Shown: positions 25,019 to 32,287 of the stretch, piece after piece
Layout of the letters: the number at the start of each line of letters is the position of its first letter
How positions within the stretch are numbered: position 1 is the stretch's first letter
Program-made: the position numbers and the translations under genes
Notes under the pieces: model-generated
Database searches by the model: none
The model's input: the letters and a program-made list of their open reading frames with translations, nothing else
Told to the model about the DNA's origin: nothing
Assembly: GCA_025355545.1 (NCBI GenBank)
Contig: JANXZN010000282.1
Span: forward strand, 1 to 48,195
DNA: 48,195 nucleotides
Origin: Rhizobacter sp.
GTDB lineage: Bacteria; Pseudomonadota; Gammaproteobacteria; Burkholderiales; Burkholderiaceae_C
Reading direction: 5' to 3'

Positions 25019-26329
25019 TCATGTCACGACCACCGTCTGCTGCGGGTCGAACTCGAACCTCGGCGGCGTGCCGGCGTACGTGACCGGCAGGCTGTCGATG
25101 CCGTCGACACGCAAGCGCACCACGTGGTCGCCGGCCTTCACGCCGGGGATGGCAAAGGTCAAGGTGGTCGGCAGCGCCGTGTTGGCCGGTGTGCTGATGG
25201 CGCTGGGCATCACTTCGGTGGAGCCGAACAGCAGACGCACCTGCGATTCCTGCGCGGCGCGAATTCGCGGCGTGCAGCTCACGCTCAGGTTGACCGTGCC
25301 CGACGCGTGCGTGAGCGGGGCCACGCTGATCAGCGGCGCCAGAGCCACCGGCACGCTGTTGGTGCCCCAGGCCGGCAGCAGCGGTTCCGTGACGCGCAGC
25401 GCCAGGCTGTAGACGCCGACCGCCCAGGCGTCCATGCCCGCAGCGTCCTGCGCAATGCTCGGCAGATGCGCGCTGAGCTGAGAGGCGTTGACGGGTGTCG
25501 GCAGCAGATCGCGCACGATGCCCAGGCGTGCATGCTCGAGCCGCGCACCAAAGCTGCCGCGCGACAGGTTGGTGCCGTTGACGAGCAGGTCTTCGCCCAG
25601 GCGGATCGCCGGCTGCAGCGGGCTTGCGGCGGCGCGCGCGCCCGTCAGCACCGGAGCTGGCGCGCCTTGCGCGATCGGGCCGCGGTCATCGGCGCCGCGC
25701 TTGAGAACGGGCAACGGCGACCGTGCGCCGGCCTGGCTCTGGATCAGGACCACCGACACCGCGTAGGCCATGGACGGCCGAAAGCGTGCTTGCATCGCGG
25801 TCCACAGCTTCGACAAATCATCGGCGCCGAGGAACACCGGTGTGAGCTTGATCAGCTCGACCTGGTCGGAGAGGTCGATCGCCGACAGCGAACCGAACGG
25901 CCCCGGCAGCAAGCTGCCGTCGACCGGCGCGGGTGAGCCCAGCGCGGTGCGAAGCTGCTGGCGCGTCAGCACCGGCGTGTCGTGCAGCACCTGCATCGCG
26001 TAGCCCAACAGCACCTCGGCATTCAGGTCCTGCGCGCCGTAGGCCGACAGCAGATAGTGCAGGTCGAGCGCCAGCGGCGGCGTGGCAACGCGCGTGCCTT
26101 TGGTGTCATGCGACGGCAGGCCCACGTTGCGCCAGCCGCTGTTGGCCGTCACCTGGTACAGAAACAGGTTGAGCTGGTTGTTCTCGGTGGCGCCGGTGGT
26201 GACACGGTCGGGCGGCTGGGCGGTGATCGCGAAGCTGCCGAGGGTCGACAGGTCATGGTCCATCAGCCCGTCGTTGAGCAAGTCCTTCAGCGCCGCGGTG
26301 ACCGCCGCAATGGCCAGCGCGCTGCTCAT
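25019..26329 (-). CDS. DUF4255 tail terminator/cap protein (Afp16/Pvc16-like) with a beta-sandwich extension
   Basis: The protein is 436 aa. The N-terminal ~190 residues fit DUF4255: MSSALAIAAVTAALKDLLNDGL, GATENNQLNLFLYQVTANSGWRN, ALDLHYLLSAYGAQDLNAEVLLGYAMQVLHDTPVL. In Afp/PVC this family terminates the tube and sheath. The remainder is a long beta-rich region (LGEDLLVNGTNLSRG, HARLGIVRDLLP, VNLSVSCTPRIRAAQESQVRLLFG) resembling IPT/TIG-type sandwiches, extending well beyond the ~200-residue Afp16 core. The start overlaps the previous stop as ATGA (26326-26329). Confidence 0.87.
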   Translation of the reverse strand: MSSALAIAAVTAALKDLLNDGLMDHDLSTLGSFAITAQPPDRVTTGATENNQLNLFLYQVTANSGWRNVGLPSHDTKGTRVATPPLALDLHYLLSAYGAQDLNAEVLLGYAMQVLHDTPVLTRQQLRTALGSPAPVDGSLLPGPFGSLSAIDLSDQVELIKLTPVFLGADDLSKLWTAMQARFRPSMAYAVSVVLIQSQAGARSPLPVLKRGADDRGPIAQGAPAPVLTGARAAASPLQPAIRLGEDLLVNGTNLSRGSFGARLEHARLGIVRDLLPTPVNASQLSAHLPSIAQDAAGMDAWAVGVYSLALRVTEPLLPAWGTNSVPVALAPLISVAPLTHASGTVNLSVSCTPRIRAAQESQVRLLFGSTEVMPSAISTPANTALPTTLTFAIPGVKAGDHVVRLRVDGIDSLPVTYAGTPPRFEFDPQQTVVVT

Positions 26330-27207
26330 CTTGCGGCCCCGTTTCGGCCGCGCAGGTAGGCGTCGAGCGACAACCGCGGCGCCGCCGGGCCGGCCCGCCG
26401 CGGCGTGTCCACTGGCGCCTGCACGGCACGAATTTCAACGCGCCCGATGCTGATCTGCACCGCTGCCGGCGACCCGGAGATGCCCGGTGCGTCACGCTTC
26501 GACACGGCGGCATTCTGCGACCGCGCCAGCAGTACCGCCGGGCGTGGTCGGGGTGACTGCATCGGCGCGAGGGTTGCGGCAGCCCCGCTCGCTGCGGCAG
26601 CGGCAGGAACAGGCTCGCGCGAGCCCACCGCCGTTGGCTTCGGTGGCGACGGCGGTGCTTCGCCGACGCGGTGATCGTCTGGCCCGGTGTGGCTGCGTGA
26701 CGCAGGGCTGCGCGATGAGCTGCTGTGCGATGAGCTGCTGCGCGGCGGCGTCGATTCAGGCGACGAAACCAGCGCATCGATGCGGCGGGCCGTGGCCTGA
26801 TGCTGAACGCTGGACACCATCACCGCCCGATCACTGCGCCGCGTTTCCGATGCATCGCGCCGCGCGATCACGGGCACGGGCCGCGGCGGCAGCAACGCCG
26901 CGTGCGGCGGCACCGGCCCGCGGTGGGCCTGGGCGGCGACGGCTTCGTCGCGCCTGGCCGGCGCGGGCGCTTCGGCCGCCCAGCGCGCGGTCATGAGCTC
27001 CTGGCGAGCGGCCGTGGGTGCTGCGCTGCGGCCAGCGGGCGCTGACAACGAAGCCCCTCGCGGTTCGCTCGCATCGTCTTCATCTGCGCCGCATGGCGCG
27101 ACAGCGGGCCGTCCGGCCAGCGGCTCGAACAAGGATCGTGGCCGGCGCTCCAGCACCGGCAGCCGGCCCACATCTCGCCCGAGCAGCGCGGCAAGAAAAC
27201 CGCTCAT
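26326..27207 (-). CDS. Low-complexity eCIS-associated hypothetical protein
   Basis: The protein is 293 aa from the ATG at 27207 (MSGFLAALLGRD), with ATGA overlaps on both sides, so it is firmly within the operon. Most of it is disordered: Ala/Arg/Pro-rich, with a Ser-rich run (SSSSHSSSSRSPASRSH) near 155-172. Conservation seems confined to the ends. The N-terminal short helix is followed by LPVLERRPRSLFEP, and the C-terminal VQISIGRVEIRAV is a motif I recognise from other phage-tail-like loci in the same position. It may be an assembly scaffold or tether. I found no helical repeat that would make it an obvious tape measure. Confidence 0.65.
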   Translation of the reverse strand: MSGFLAALLGRDVGRLPVLERRPRSLFEPLAGRPAVAPCGADEDDASEPRGASLSAPAGRSAAPTAARQELMTARWAAEAPAPARRDEAVAAQAHRGPVPPHAALLPPRPVPVIARRDASETRRSDRAVMVSSVQHQATARRIDALVSSPESTPPRSSSSHSSSSRSPASRSHTGPDDHRVGEAPPSPPKPTAVGSREPVPAAAAASGAAATLAPMQSPRPRPAVLLARSQNAAVSKRDAPGISGSPAAVQISIGRVEIRAVQAPVDTPRRAGPAAPRLSLDAYLRGRNGAAR

Positions 27208-27959
27208 GCCCCCACCATGTCGAGATAGATCTGGCGACGCGTCGGGCTCAGCGCCAGGATGGCGGGCTCGCTCCAGCCATAGGCGCTGGCCAGTGCATGC
27301 ACGTCGGCGAGCAGGCGTTGGGCCCAGTCGTCGAGCTCGCCCCAGAAGTAGGACACGATGTCGAAACGCATCTGCCAGGCCGTGCCACACACCGGGCACT
27401 CGAGCGCGATGCGCACATCGGCATCGGGGTCGTGCCGGGCCATGTCGGCGGCAATACCGGCGACCACATCGTCCGGCAGCGACGCCGGGTCGAGCACGCT
27501 GTCGGCGAGCTGCGCGCGGCTCACGCAGCGGCGCAGCAGTTCCCGCTCGGGGTCGCTCTCGGCGCCCCTCTCGGGCTCGCCCGCACCCGCAAGCTGCAAG
27601 AGGTCGTCACTGGTCGGAAGGCGATACTCGATGTCGTAGCCCGCTTGCTGCACACGCAGGCTGCGCTGCGGCCCAGGCAACGCGTCGGGATGGCTGCGAA
27701 TATCGCGCGCGCTGAAGTCGGATTCCAGCCGTTCACCGCACTGCGGGCAGGCGGCCGTCGTGCACAACTCGCTGCCGAACAGGCTCTCGTGCAAGGCCAG
27801 CAAGCCGCCGTCGCGCTCGCCGATCGAAGCGGCCGCCCACGCGCCCGGGTCGAGCTCGGGCGAGGCTGCACAGAGCGCTGCCAGCGCCCGCTGCACCGGA
27901 TGGGCGCGCTGATGGTCTTCCCAGACGCGCAGCAGGCTGTCGGCGCTCGGAGCGATCAT
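27204..27959 (-). CDS. Baseplate hub assembly chaperone-like protein with two CxxC pairs
   Basis: The protein is 251 aa. It has CPQC at 71-74 (with C66 nearby) and CPVC at 188-191, probably one or two zinc sites. Helices follow, with IVSYFWGELDDWAQRLLADVHALASAYGWSEPAILALSPTRRQIYLDMV. The AYGWSE-x-ILALSP-x-RR-x-YLDM ending is typical of proteins annotated as T4-like baseplate hub assembly chaperones in eCIS loci. It sits between the tube gene and the low-complexity gene, joined to the latter by an ATGA overlap. It is probably an assembly factor rather than a particle component (inference). Confidence 0.75.
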   Translation of the reverse strand: MIAPSADSLLRVWEDHQRAHPVQRALAALCAASPELDPGAWAAASIGERDGGLLALHESLFGSELCTTAACPQCGERLESDFSARDIRSHPDALPGPQRSLRVQQAGYDIEYRLPTSDDLLQLAGAGEPERGAESDPERELLRRCVSRAQLADSVLDPASLPDDVVAGIAADMARHDPDADVRIALECPVCGTAWQMRFDIVSYFWGELDDWAQRLLADVHALASAYGWSEPAILALSPTRRQIYLDMVGA

Positions 27960-28013
27960 GGTGGTTGAGGCGATTTGAAAACGATGATCTGACGTCGAGA
28001 AATCTGCTTGGCC

Positions 28014-28538
28014 TCAACCCGGCTCGGTGAACGAAATCTCGGACGGCTCGGCGGTCTCGACATCGCGTTCCCAGCCCTCGTTCTCCAGCTTGATGTGCTG
28101 GATGGCCACCGCGTTGGCGTTGGCGTCGAGATCGGGCAGTGCCTGGAACTCCGACACCCAGGCCCGAAACACCTTGTAGGCGATGGCGAGCTGCCCGGTC
28201 TCGTTGTAGACCTCGATGATCAAATCCTTGCGGAAGTCCTTCAGCGACGACTCGGCACCCAGGCCGGCGCCGAAGTTCCAGACCTTGTTGGCCCACTGCT
28301 CGAACTCCTTGTCGTGCGTGACGCCGCGCTCCAGCGAGATCGCCTCGAACTCGGTGCGCCCCGGCGACTTGCGGCTGCTGCTCGGGTCGCCGCCGTCGCG
28401 GTGCTTGACCACTTCGGTGGTGCGCTTGAGCGCGCTCACCTTGCTGACGCCGGCGACGTAGCGGCCGTCCCACTTGACGCGGAATTTGAAGTTCTTGTAA
28501 GGGTCGAAGCGCTGGGCGTTGACTGAAAACTGTGCCAT
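28014..28538 (-). CDS. Inner tube protein (T4 gp19-like)
   Basis: The protein is 174 aa. The sequence NFKFRVKWDGRYVAGVSKVSALKRTTEVVKHRDGG, then LERGVTHDKEFEQWANKVW and DLIIEVYNETGQLAIAYKVFRAWVSEFQALPDLDAN is diagnostic of T4 gp19/Afp1-type tube proteins. Family role: stacked hexameric rings form the channel inside the sheath. Only one tube gene is present, whereas Afp/PVC have two or more. It lies 37 bases downstream of the sheath gene on the minus strand. A longer open frame on the same strand is a shadow. Confidence 0.95.
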   Translation of the reverse strand: MAQFSVNAQRFDPYKNFKFRVKWDGRYVAGVSKVSALKRTTEVVKHRDGGDPSSSRKSPGRTEFEAISLERGVTHDKEFEQWANKVWNFGAGLGAESSLKDFRKDLIIEVYNETGQLAIAYKVFRAWVSEFQALPDLDANANAVAIQHIKLENEGWERDVETAEPSEISFTEPG

Positions 28539-28575
28539 TCATGCTCTCCTTGAACGCGGGTCCGGGCCACGCCCA

Positions 28576-30216
28576 TCAGGTGGGGATGTCACCGGCGATC
28601 TGCTGCAGCTTGATGACGACGAACTCGGCCGGCTTCAATGGAGCGAAGCCGACGATGATGTTGACGATGCCGAGGTTGCGGTCGGTCTGCGTGGTGGTGG
28701 TGCCGTCGCAGCGCACGAAGTAGGCGTCCTTCGGCGACGCGCCCTGGAACGCGCCCTGGCGGAACAGCGTCTGCATGAAGGCGCCGATGTTCAGCCGGAT
28801 CTGCGCCCAAAGCGGCTCGTCGTTCGGCTCGAACACCACCCACTGCATGCCTCGGTACAGGCTCTCTTCGAGGAACAGCGCGGTGCGGCGTACCGCCAGG
28901 TACTTCCATTCGCTGGCAACGCTGTCCGCGCCCTTCAAGGTGCGTGCGCCCCACACGGTGGGGCCGGTGTTCGGGAAGTTGCGCAGGCAGTTGACGCCGA
29001 GCGGATTGATGGCGCCGTTCTCGGCGTCGTTCAGGTTGACGCTCAGGCTGAGCACGCCGGACAGCGTGGCATCTAGCCCGGCCGGTGACTTCCACACGCC
29101 GCGGCTCGCGTCGGTGCGTGCCATCACGCCGGCCACCGCGCCGGCCGGTGCGAACGCTTCGATGCGGTTGTCCCGTACCGGGTTGCTCATGTTCAGGCGC
29201 GGAAAGAACATGGCCGCGTTCTCGTTGCGGGTGGCTACCGCGGCGATGGCCCCGGTGGCAATGACCGCCGCGGTGTCGGCCCAGGCCGCAGGCGCGTCGA
29301 CCAGCGCCAGCGCGCGGCGGCTGCGGGCGTACTTGACCACCTCGTCCCAGTCGCTCTTGCCCAGATCGTTCGAGGCGGTGAAGGGCGGAATGACGAGCAG
29401 GTTGAACAGGTCGGCTTTCTCCAGTTGATACAAGCCCTGCTTGTTCAATTGCATGTTGGGCGTCGAATACAACTGCGCGGCGGTGATGGCCACGCCGTCC
29501 GGTGGCACCGGCGGTACGGGAGGCACCGGCGGCACCGGTGGTACGGCAGGCACCGGTGGTGGGACCACGGCGCCGACCGTCACCGATGTCGCGCTCGCGT
29601 CATCGAATGGGTCAGCCGCATTCGCCGCAGGCGGACCACTGGGCGTCGGCTGCTTGGCCATCGTCGCCGGCCCTCGCAGCAATTTGCTCGCTTGCTTCAG
29701 CACCTCGGTGGCGAAACGCGGATGCGTCGCGGTGATGGACACGTTGCGATGCATTTCGATCGCACCGGTGGCCAGGTCCTTGACGCGCAGATTGAACATC
29801 GTGCCCGGCAAATTCGCCGCGACGACGTCAGGATCCAGGTCGAGGTCGATGCGGATGCGCAACTTCGCCGCCCAGCCTCCGGGATAGGCCGCAGTGAACG
29901 TGGCCTTCGTGCCGTCGGAGAGCGGCACGTCGGCGCTGCCGGTCAACGCGCCGTTGTGCACGCGCACGATGATCGCGTCCGAGCCGCCGTTCTGGAAGTA
30001 CTGGTAGACCGCGAACGACATCGTGCTCTCGGCCCACAACCCGCCGAAGCTGCGCTCGTAGTCGGCAAAGCTGAAGATGCGCAGCGGATCGTCGACCGGC
30101 CCGCGCAGCGCGCGCCCGACGAAGGCAGTGATCGAGGTGGCCACACCGGTGATGGTGCGCACTCCGCTGGGCACCTCTTCGATGTACACGCCGGGGTAGG
30201 AAAGGGCAACTGGCAT
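28576..30216 (-). CDS. Contractile tail sheath protein
   Basis: The protein is 546 aa, starting MPVALSYPGVYIEEVPSGV, the universal opening of contractile sheath proteins. It continues with TSITAFVGRALRGP and FSFADYERSFGG. The C-terminal subdomain has GVNCLRNFPNTGPTVWGARTL, AVRRTALFLEESLYRGMQWVVFEPNDEPLW and IVGFAPLKPAEFVVIKLQQ, the conserved sheath core. An inserted Pro-rich linker of PPV repeats lies near residues 218-240. Family role: the sheath contracts to drive the tube. It is the only sheath gene seen, whereas Afp has three. The gene follows the small first gene by 58 bases. Confidence 0.97.
   Translation of the reverse strand: MPVALSYPGVYIEEVPSGVRTITGVATSITAFVGRALRGPVDDPLRIFSFADYERSFGGLWAESTMSFAVYQYFQNGGSDAIIVRVHNGALTGSADVPLSDGTKATFTAAYPGGWAAKLRIRIDLDLDPDVVAANLPGTMFNLRVKDLATGAIEMHRNVSITATHPRFATEVLKQASKLLRGPATMAKQPTPSGPPAANAADPFDDASATSVTVGAVVPPPVPAVPPVPPVPPVPPVPPDGVAITAAQLYSTPNMQLNKQGLYQLEKADLFNLLVIPPFTASNDLGKSDWDEVVKYARSRRALALVDAPAAWADTAAVIATGAIAAVATRNENAAMFFPRLNMSNPVRDNRIEAFAPAGAVAGVMARTDASRGVWKSPAGLDATLSGVLSLSVNLNDAENGAINPLGVNCLRNFPNTGPTVWGARTLKGADSVASEWKYLAVRRTALFLEESLYRGMQWVVFEPNDEPLWAQIRLNIGAFMQTLFRQGAFQGASPKDAYFVRCDGTTTTQTDRNLGIVNIIVGFAPLKPAEFVVIKLQQIAGDIPT
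29501..29563. repeat. 9-bp minisatellite within the sheath gene
   Basis: Seven imperfect 9-bp units of the type GGYGGYACS lie in a row. On the coding strand they give the repeated tripeptide PPV in the sheath insert domain linker. A unit is a whole number of codons, so gain or loss would keep the frame and only change linker length. Confidence 0.8.
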
Positions 30217-30274
30217 CGCTGACTCCTTGTGTATCGGTGACTTGTGTCGGGCACTTCACGCGTTCAACCGCAAG

Positions 30275-30526
30275 TCACTGCCGGGTTGGCAGTGCCTGCG
30301 AATACAGAAACGTTCCATTCATCAAACTCAAGCGGCGCATCGCATGCCGCGCCACCAACAGGTTGAGCGCACGCTCGACCTGCTCCACTGTCACGTTGGC
30401 ATGCGCAGGCCCCAACCACCAGCGCGCCACACCGCCGGCGCAGTCGGCGGCGAGGGGATGGCTCTGGAGGTGGTCCATGATCGCGACCGCGGCAGCTTCC
30501 ACCAGGCCTTCTTCATCCGCACGCAT
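30275..30526 (-). CDS. Small unknown protein, first gene of the eCIS operon
   Basis: The protein is 83 aa from the ATG at 30526 (MRADEEGLVEAAAVAIMDHL), preceded by GAGGG as a ribosome site. The sequence looks like a winged-helix or small helical domain: IMDHLQSHPLAADCAGGVARWWLG, then VTVEQVERALNLLVARHAMRRL and NGTFLYSQ. The helix-HPxA-Dx2-G-x2-WWL pattern recurs in small hypothetical proteins (my recollection, no named family). The longer open frame to 30982 lacks protein-like sequence, and the sigma-54 promoter at 30562-30577 lies just upstream of this ATG, supporting the short form. Because it is first in the operon, a regulatory role is possible. Confidence 0.7.
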   Translation of the reverse strand: MRADEEGLVEAAAVAIMDHLQSHPLAADCAGGVARWWLGPAHANVTVEQVERALNLLVARHAMRRLSLMNGTFLYSQALPTRQ

Positions 30527-30561
30527 GTGCCCTCGTTCGGAACGATCACCCGCTGCAATAC

Positions 30562-30577
30562 GCAATCGCGATGCCAA
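30562..30577 (-). promoter_or_regulatory. Sigma-54 (-24/-12) promoter of the eCIS operon
   Basis: On the minus strand the sequence reads TTGGCATCGCGATTGCG. The invariant GG (complement of 30574-30575) and GC (complement of 30562-30563) have the required 12-base spacing, and both TGGCA and TTGC match the consensus. A start of transcription near 30550 gives a leader of about 24 bases before the ATG at 30526. Confidence 0.65.
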
Positions 30578-31055
30578 CCCATCGATCGGAGGCAAGTGCT
30601 TGATGGCGTTGAAGAAAGCGCGCGACACGGCAAACGTGCGGGTCGAGTCCGACCCATCGCTAGAACTAGGGCTTGCGCACCGCCGCGGGCCCGGCCAGCC
30701 GCGCCGGCATTCGCTCGCAGCGCAACGTACGGCCTCAAGCACCGGCGCGAATGGGTGGGTTGGATTCGACCCGCGCGGGTCGATCTCGACCCGCTGCTCC
30801 GTCGCGCATGGGAGTGGGCGTGGATCGTCCCCAGCGGCAACGAACACGCAGTCCCCCGCATGCAACTTCGTCGGGGGCTTCAATCGGGCTTGGCTCAGAT
30901 GCGAAAGCTTCTGGGTCTCTGAGGCCGGGCCGGCCTGGCCCGCGCGCCTCGCATTTGAAGCCTTCGGATGGATCGGCTCCAAAGGGTTTCAACGAATGTC
31001 GGGACTCTTTACGGCACGGCGAACCGCCGGCACGCGAGACGATCGCCGCGTTGTC
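30578..31055. other. Divergent spacer upstream of the eCIS operon
   Basis: About 480 bases with several mutually overlapping open frames but none with a recognisable domain or convincing ribosome site. It should contain upstream activator sites for the eCIS sigma-54 promoter, but I could not identify a clear paired enhancer motif by eye. A plus-strand frame ending at 30922 (GWIRPARVDLDPLLRRAWEW) could be the tail of a decayed gene, with low confidence. Confidence 0.4.
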
Positions 31056-31187
31056 GAACATCCGGTTACGCAGCAATGCAAACCGATCATCAAATGCGCA
31101 ACTGGCGCAGCTTGTTCTTGACGAACATCCCGTAACGCAGCAATGCGAACCAACCGTCAAATGCGAAACTGGCGCAGTTTGTGCTTG
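31056..31187. repeat. 67-bp imperfect tandem duplication
   Basis: Two adjacent copies start at 31056 and 31123, each beginning GAACATCC and containing ACGCAGCAATGC, CAAATGCG and AACTGGCGCAG at equal offsets. They differ at several positions. The pair lies directly upstream of the PEP-CTERM gene and could be a duplicated regulatory site or a decayed repeat element. Confidence 0.8.
31170..31185 (+). promoter_or_regulatory. Possible weak sigma-54 promoter of the PEP-CTERM gene
   Basis: TGGCGCAGTTTGTGCT has GG and GC at correct -24/-12 spacing, about 35 bases before the ATG at 31220. It lies in the second copy of the 67-bp repeat; the first copy has TC instead of GC at -12. The match around -12 is partial, so this is only a candidate. 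Confidence 0.3.
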
Positions 31188-31219
31188 GTGGGTGCTCCGG
31201 TCGAAGGCGAGAGGTCGCG

Positions 31220-31897
31220 ATGTTTCAGCACATGGTTCCGAAGGCGCGTCAATGGTGTTACGCGGCGGCAATGCTCGCGTGGTTGGTCGTCGGAAGCGAC
31301 GCGGCTCGCGCGGCCATCTACACGGGTCATTGGGATCCGGTGTTCAACACCGCGTTCTCCGGCATCAACGGGGCCGTGGGCTGGTCGGGATCGGCCACGG
31401 TCACGGTTGACGACGCGTGCCTCGCGCCCAGTACCACGCCGTTTGTCCCCAGCCCCGCGTGCCCATCGGCGACCTTGGATGGTTTCACGCTGATCTTCTA
31501 CAACACGCTCACCAACAACACCATCGGCGGCATTGCCGTGGCAGGCTCTTTGCCGCCCATCGACCAGCTGGGCGTGGACGCCAACGGCAATGTCAACGGC
31601 TTCGACCTTTCCGGAAACTACACGGCGTTCACCACGATCTTCACGCCGCACAACTACGACCTCGCGCTGGGCTTCACGCTGGGCGGCCCGACCTTGTCGC
31701 TGACCGACAATTTCGGTGAATGCTTCGACTGCCCGGTGCCGGTCACCTATACCAACCAGATCGCCCCCACGGTGATCTGGACCCGCATTCCCGAACCCGC
31801 CTCGCTGGCTCTGGTGGGTATCGCACTGGCCGCACTCGGGTGGACCCTGCGGCGCCGCGCGTCGACTCTGCGGGTCACGGGTTCCGGCACGATCTGA
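31220..31897 (+). CDS. PEP-CTERM sorting-domain exported protein
   Basis: The protein is 225 aa from the ATG at 31220, preceded by GAGAGG. A signal peptide is visible (KARQWCYAAAMLAWLVVGSDAARA, cleavage probably after ARA). The body is Gly/Asn/Thr-rich and beta-like (VTVDDACLAPS, LIFYNTLTNNTIGG, FTLGGPTLSLTDNFGECFDC). The C-terminus is a textbook PEP-CTERM: IPEPASLALVGIALAALG followed by WTLRRR. By family, an EpsH/exosortase processes such proteins at the membrane for export to the extracellular matrix. No exosortase is in the window. The gene stands alone between the eCIS and hydrogenase loci, and no functional link to either is evident. Confidence 0.88.
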   Translation: MFQHMVPKARQWCYAAAMLAWLVVGSDAARAAIYTGHWDPVFNTAFSGINGAVGWSGSATVTVDDACLAPSTTPFVPSPACPSATLDGFTLIFYNTLTNNTIGGIAVAGSLPPIDQLGVDANGNVNGFDLSGNYTAFTTIFTPHNYDLALGFTLGGPTLSLTDNFGECFDCPVPVTYTNQIAPTVIWTRIPEPASLALVGIALAALGWTLRRRASTLRVTGSGTI

Positions 31898-31934
31898 AGT
31901 GATCTCGCCTCGCTGCGACGACAGCAATGAGTTC

Positions 31935-31960
31935 GCCGTGACCGACATGCCGGTCACGGC
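31935..31960 (+). terminator. Hairpin after the PEP-CTERM gene
   Basis: GCCGTGACCG and CGGTCACGGC form a perfect 10-bp stem with a 6-base loop, 38 bases past the stop. No T-run follows, so termination would need to be atypical or Rho-assisted, but the position fits an end-of-transcript stem. Confidence 0.5.
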
Positions 31961-32229
31961 GGCGGCGGCCTGATACGGCGCGCGCCCGCCTCGCGGCGAG
32001 CGGCGCGCCGATCCGCCGCTTGCGACAGTTCGTGCTCGCACCCCATGGAACTGCACCAGCGCCACACGCTGATGCTCCGTCGCCGCTCGATCTGCTGCGC
32101 AGCGGGTACGAGCCGTCGATCGCGCTGCCGCGGTTCGGGCACGTCGTCGCGACGCGCATCGCATACAGCTTCAACCGCGAGGCGGCCGGGTAGCTGCGCA
32201 TCGTCGCCCTTCGGCCGAACCGCCGAGGC
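31961..32229. other. Spacer between the PEP-CTERM and hydrogenase loci
   Basis: About 270 bases with no supported gene. A plus-strand frame ending at the stop near 32191 (LPRFGHVVATRIAYSFN) reads like the C-terminal strand of a decayed protein, but no start or domain can be defined. Confidence 0.35.
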
Positions 32230-32258
32230 TTGGACATTTTGGCGCCAATGATGATAAT
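32230..32258 (+). promoter_or_regulatory. Sigma-70-type promoter of the hoxA-like gene
   Basis: TTGGAC at 32230-32235 and GATAAT at 32253-32258 are 17 bases apart, a near-consensus housekeeping promoter. Transcription would start near 32265, about 23 bases before the ATG at 32288. This suggests that the regulator is made constitutively. Confidence 0.6.
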
Positions 32259-32287
32259 TTGCTATTCACACGGCAAAGAAAGTTGGC

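Noticed and set aside
177-30526. Interpretation as a defective prophage or an R-type pyocin
   Set aside because: There are no replication, capsid, lysis or integrase genes, and the DUF4255, AAA+ ATPase, DUF4157 and CIS tube proteins are markers of eCIS rather than P2-like tailocins.
177-30526. Interpretation as a type VI secretion system
   Set aside because: No TssJLM membrane complex, TssBC two-part sheath or ClpV is present; the sheath is a single phage-type protein.
30733-30746. Second candidate -24/-12 element on the minus strand upstream of the eCIS operon
   Set aside because: The GG and GC spacing is one base too short and the flanking match is poor compared with 30562-30577.
30227-30922. 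Plus-strand open frames overlapping the first eCIS gene and its promoter
   Set aside because: They run antisense to a gene with a ribosome site and promoter; only the last ~60 residues look protein-like and no start can be supported.
32050-32191. Possible C-terminal remnant of a decayed outer-membrane-type protein (plus strand)
   Set aside because: The stretch ending ATRIAYSFN is suggestive, but there is no start, no domain and no relative visible in the window.
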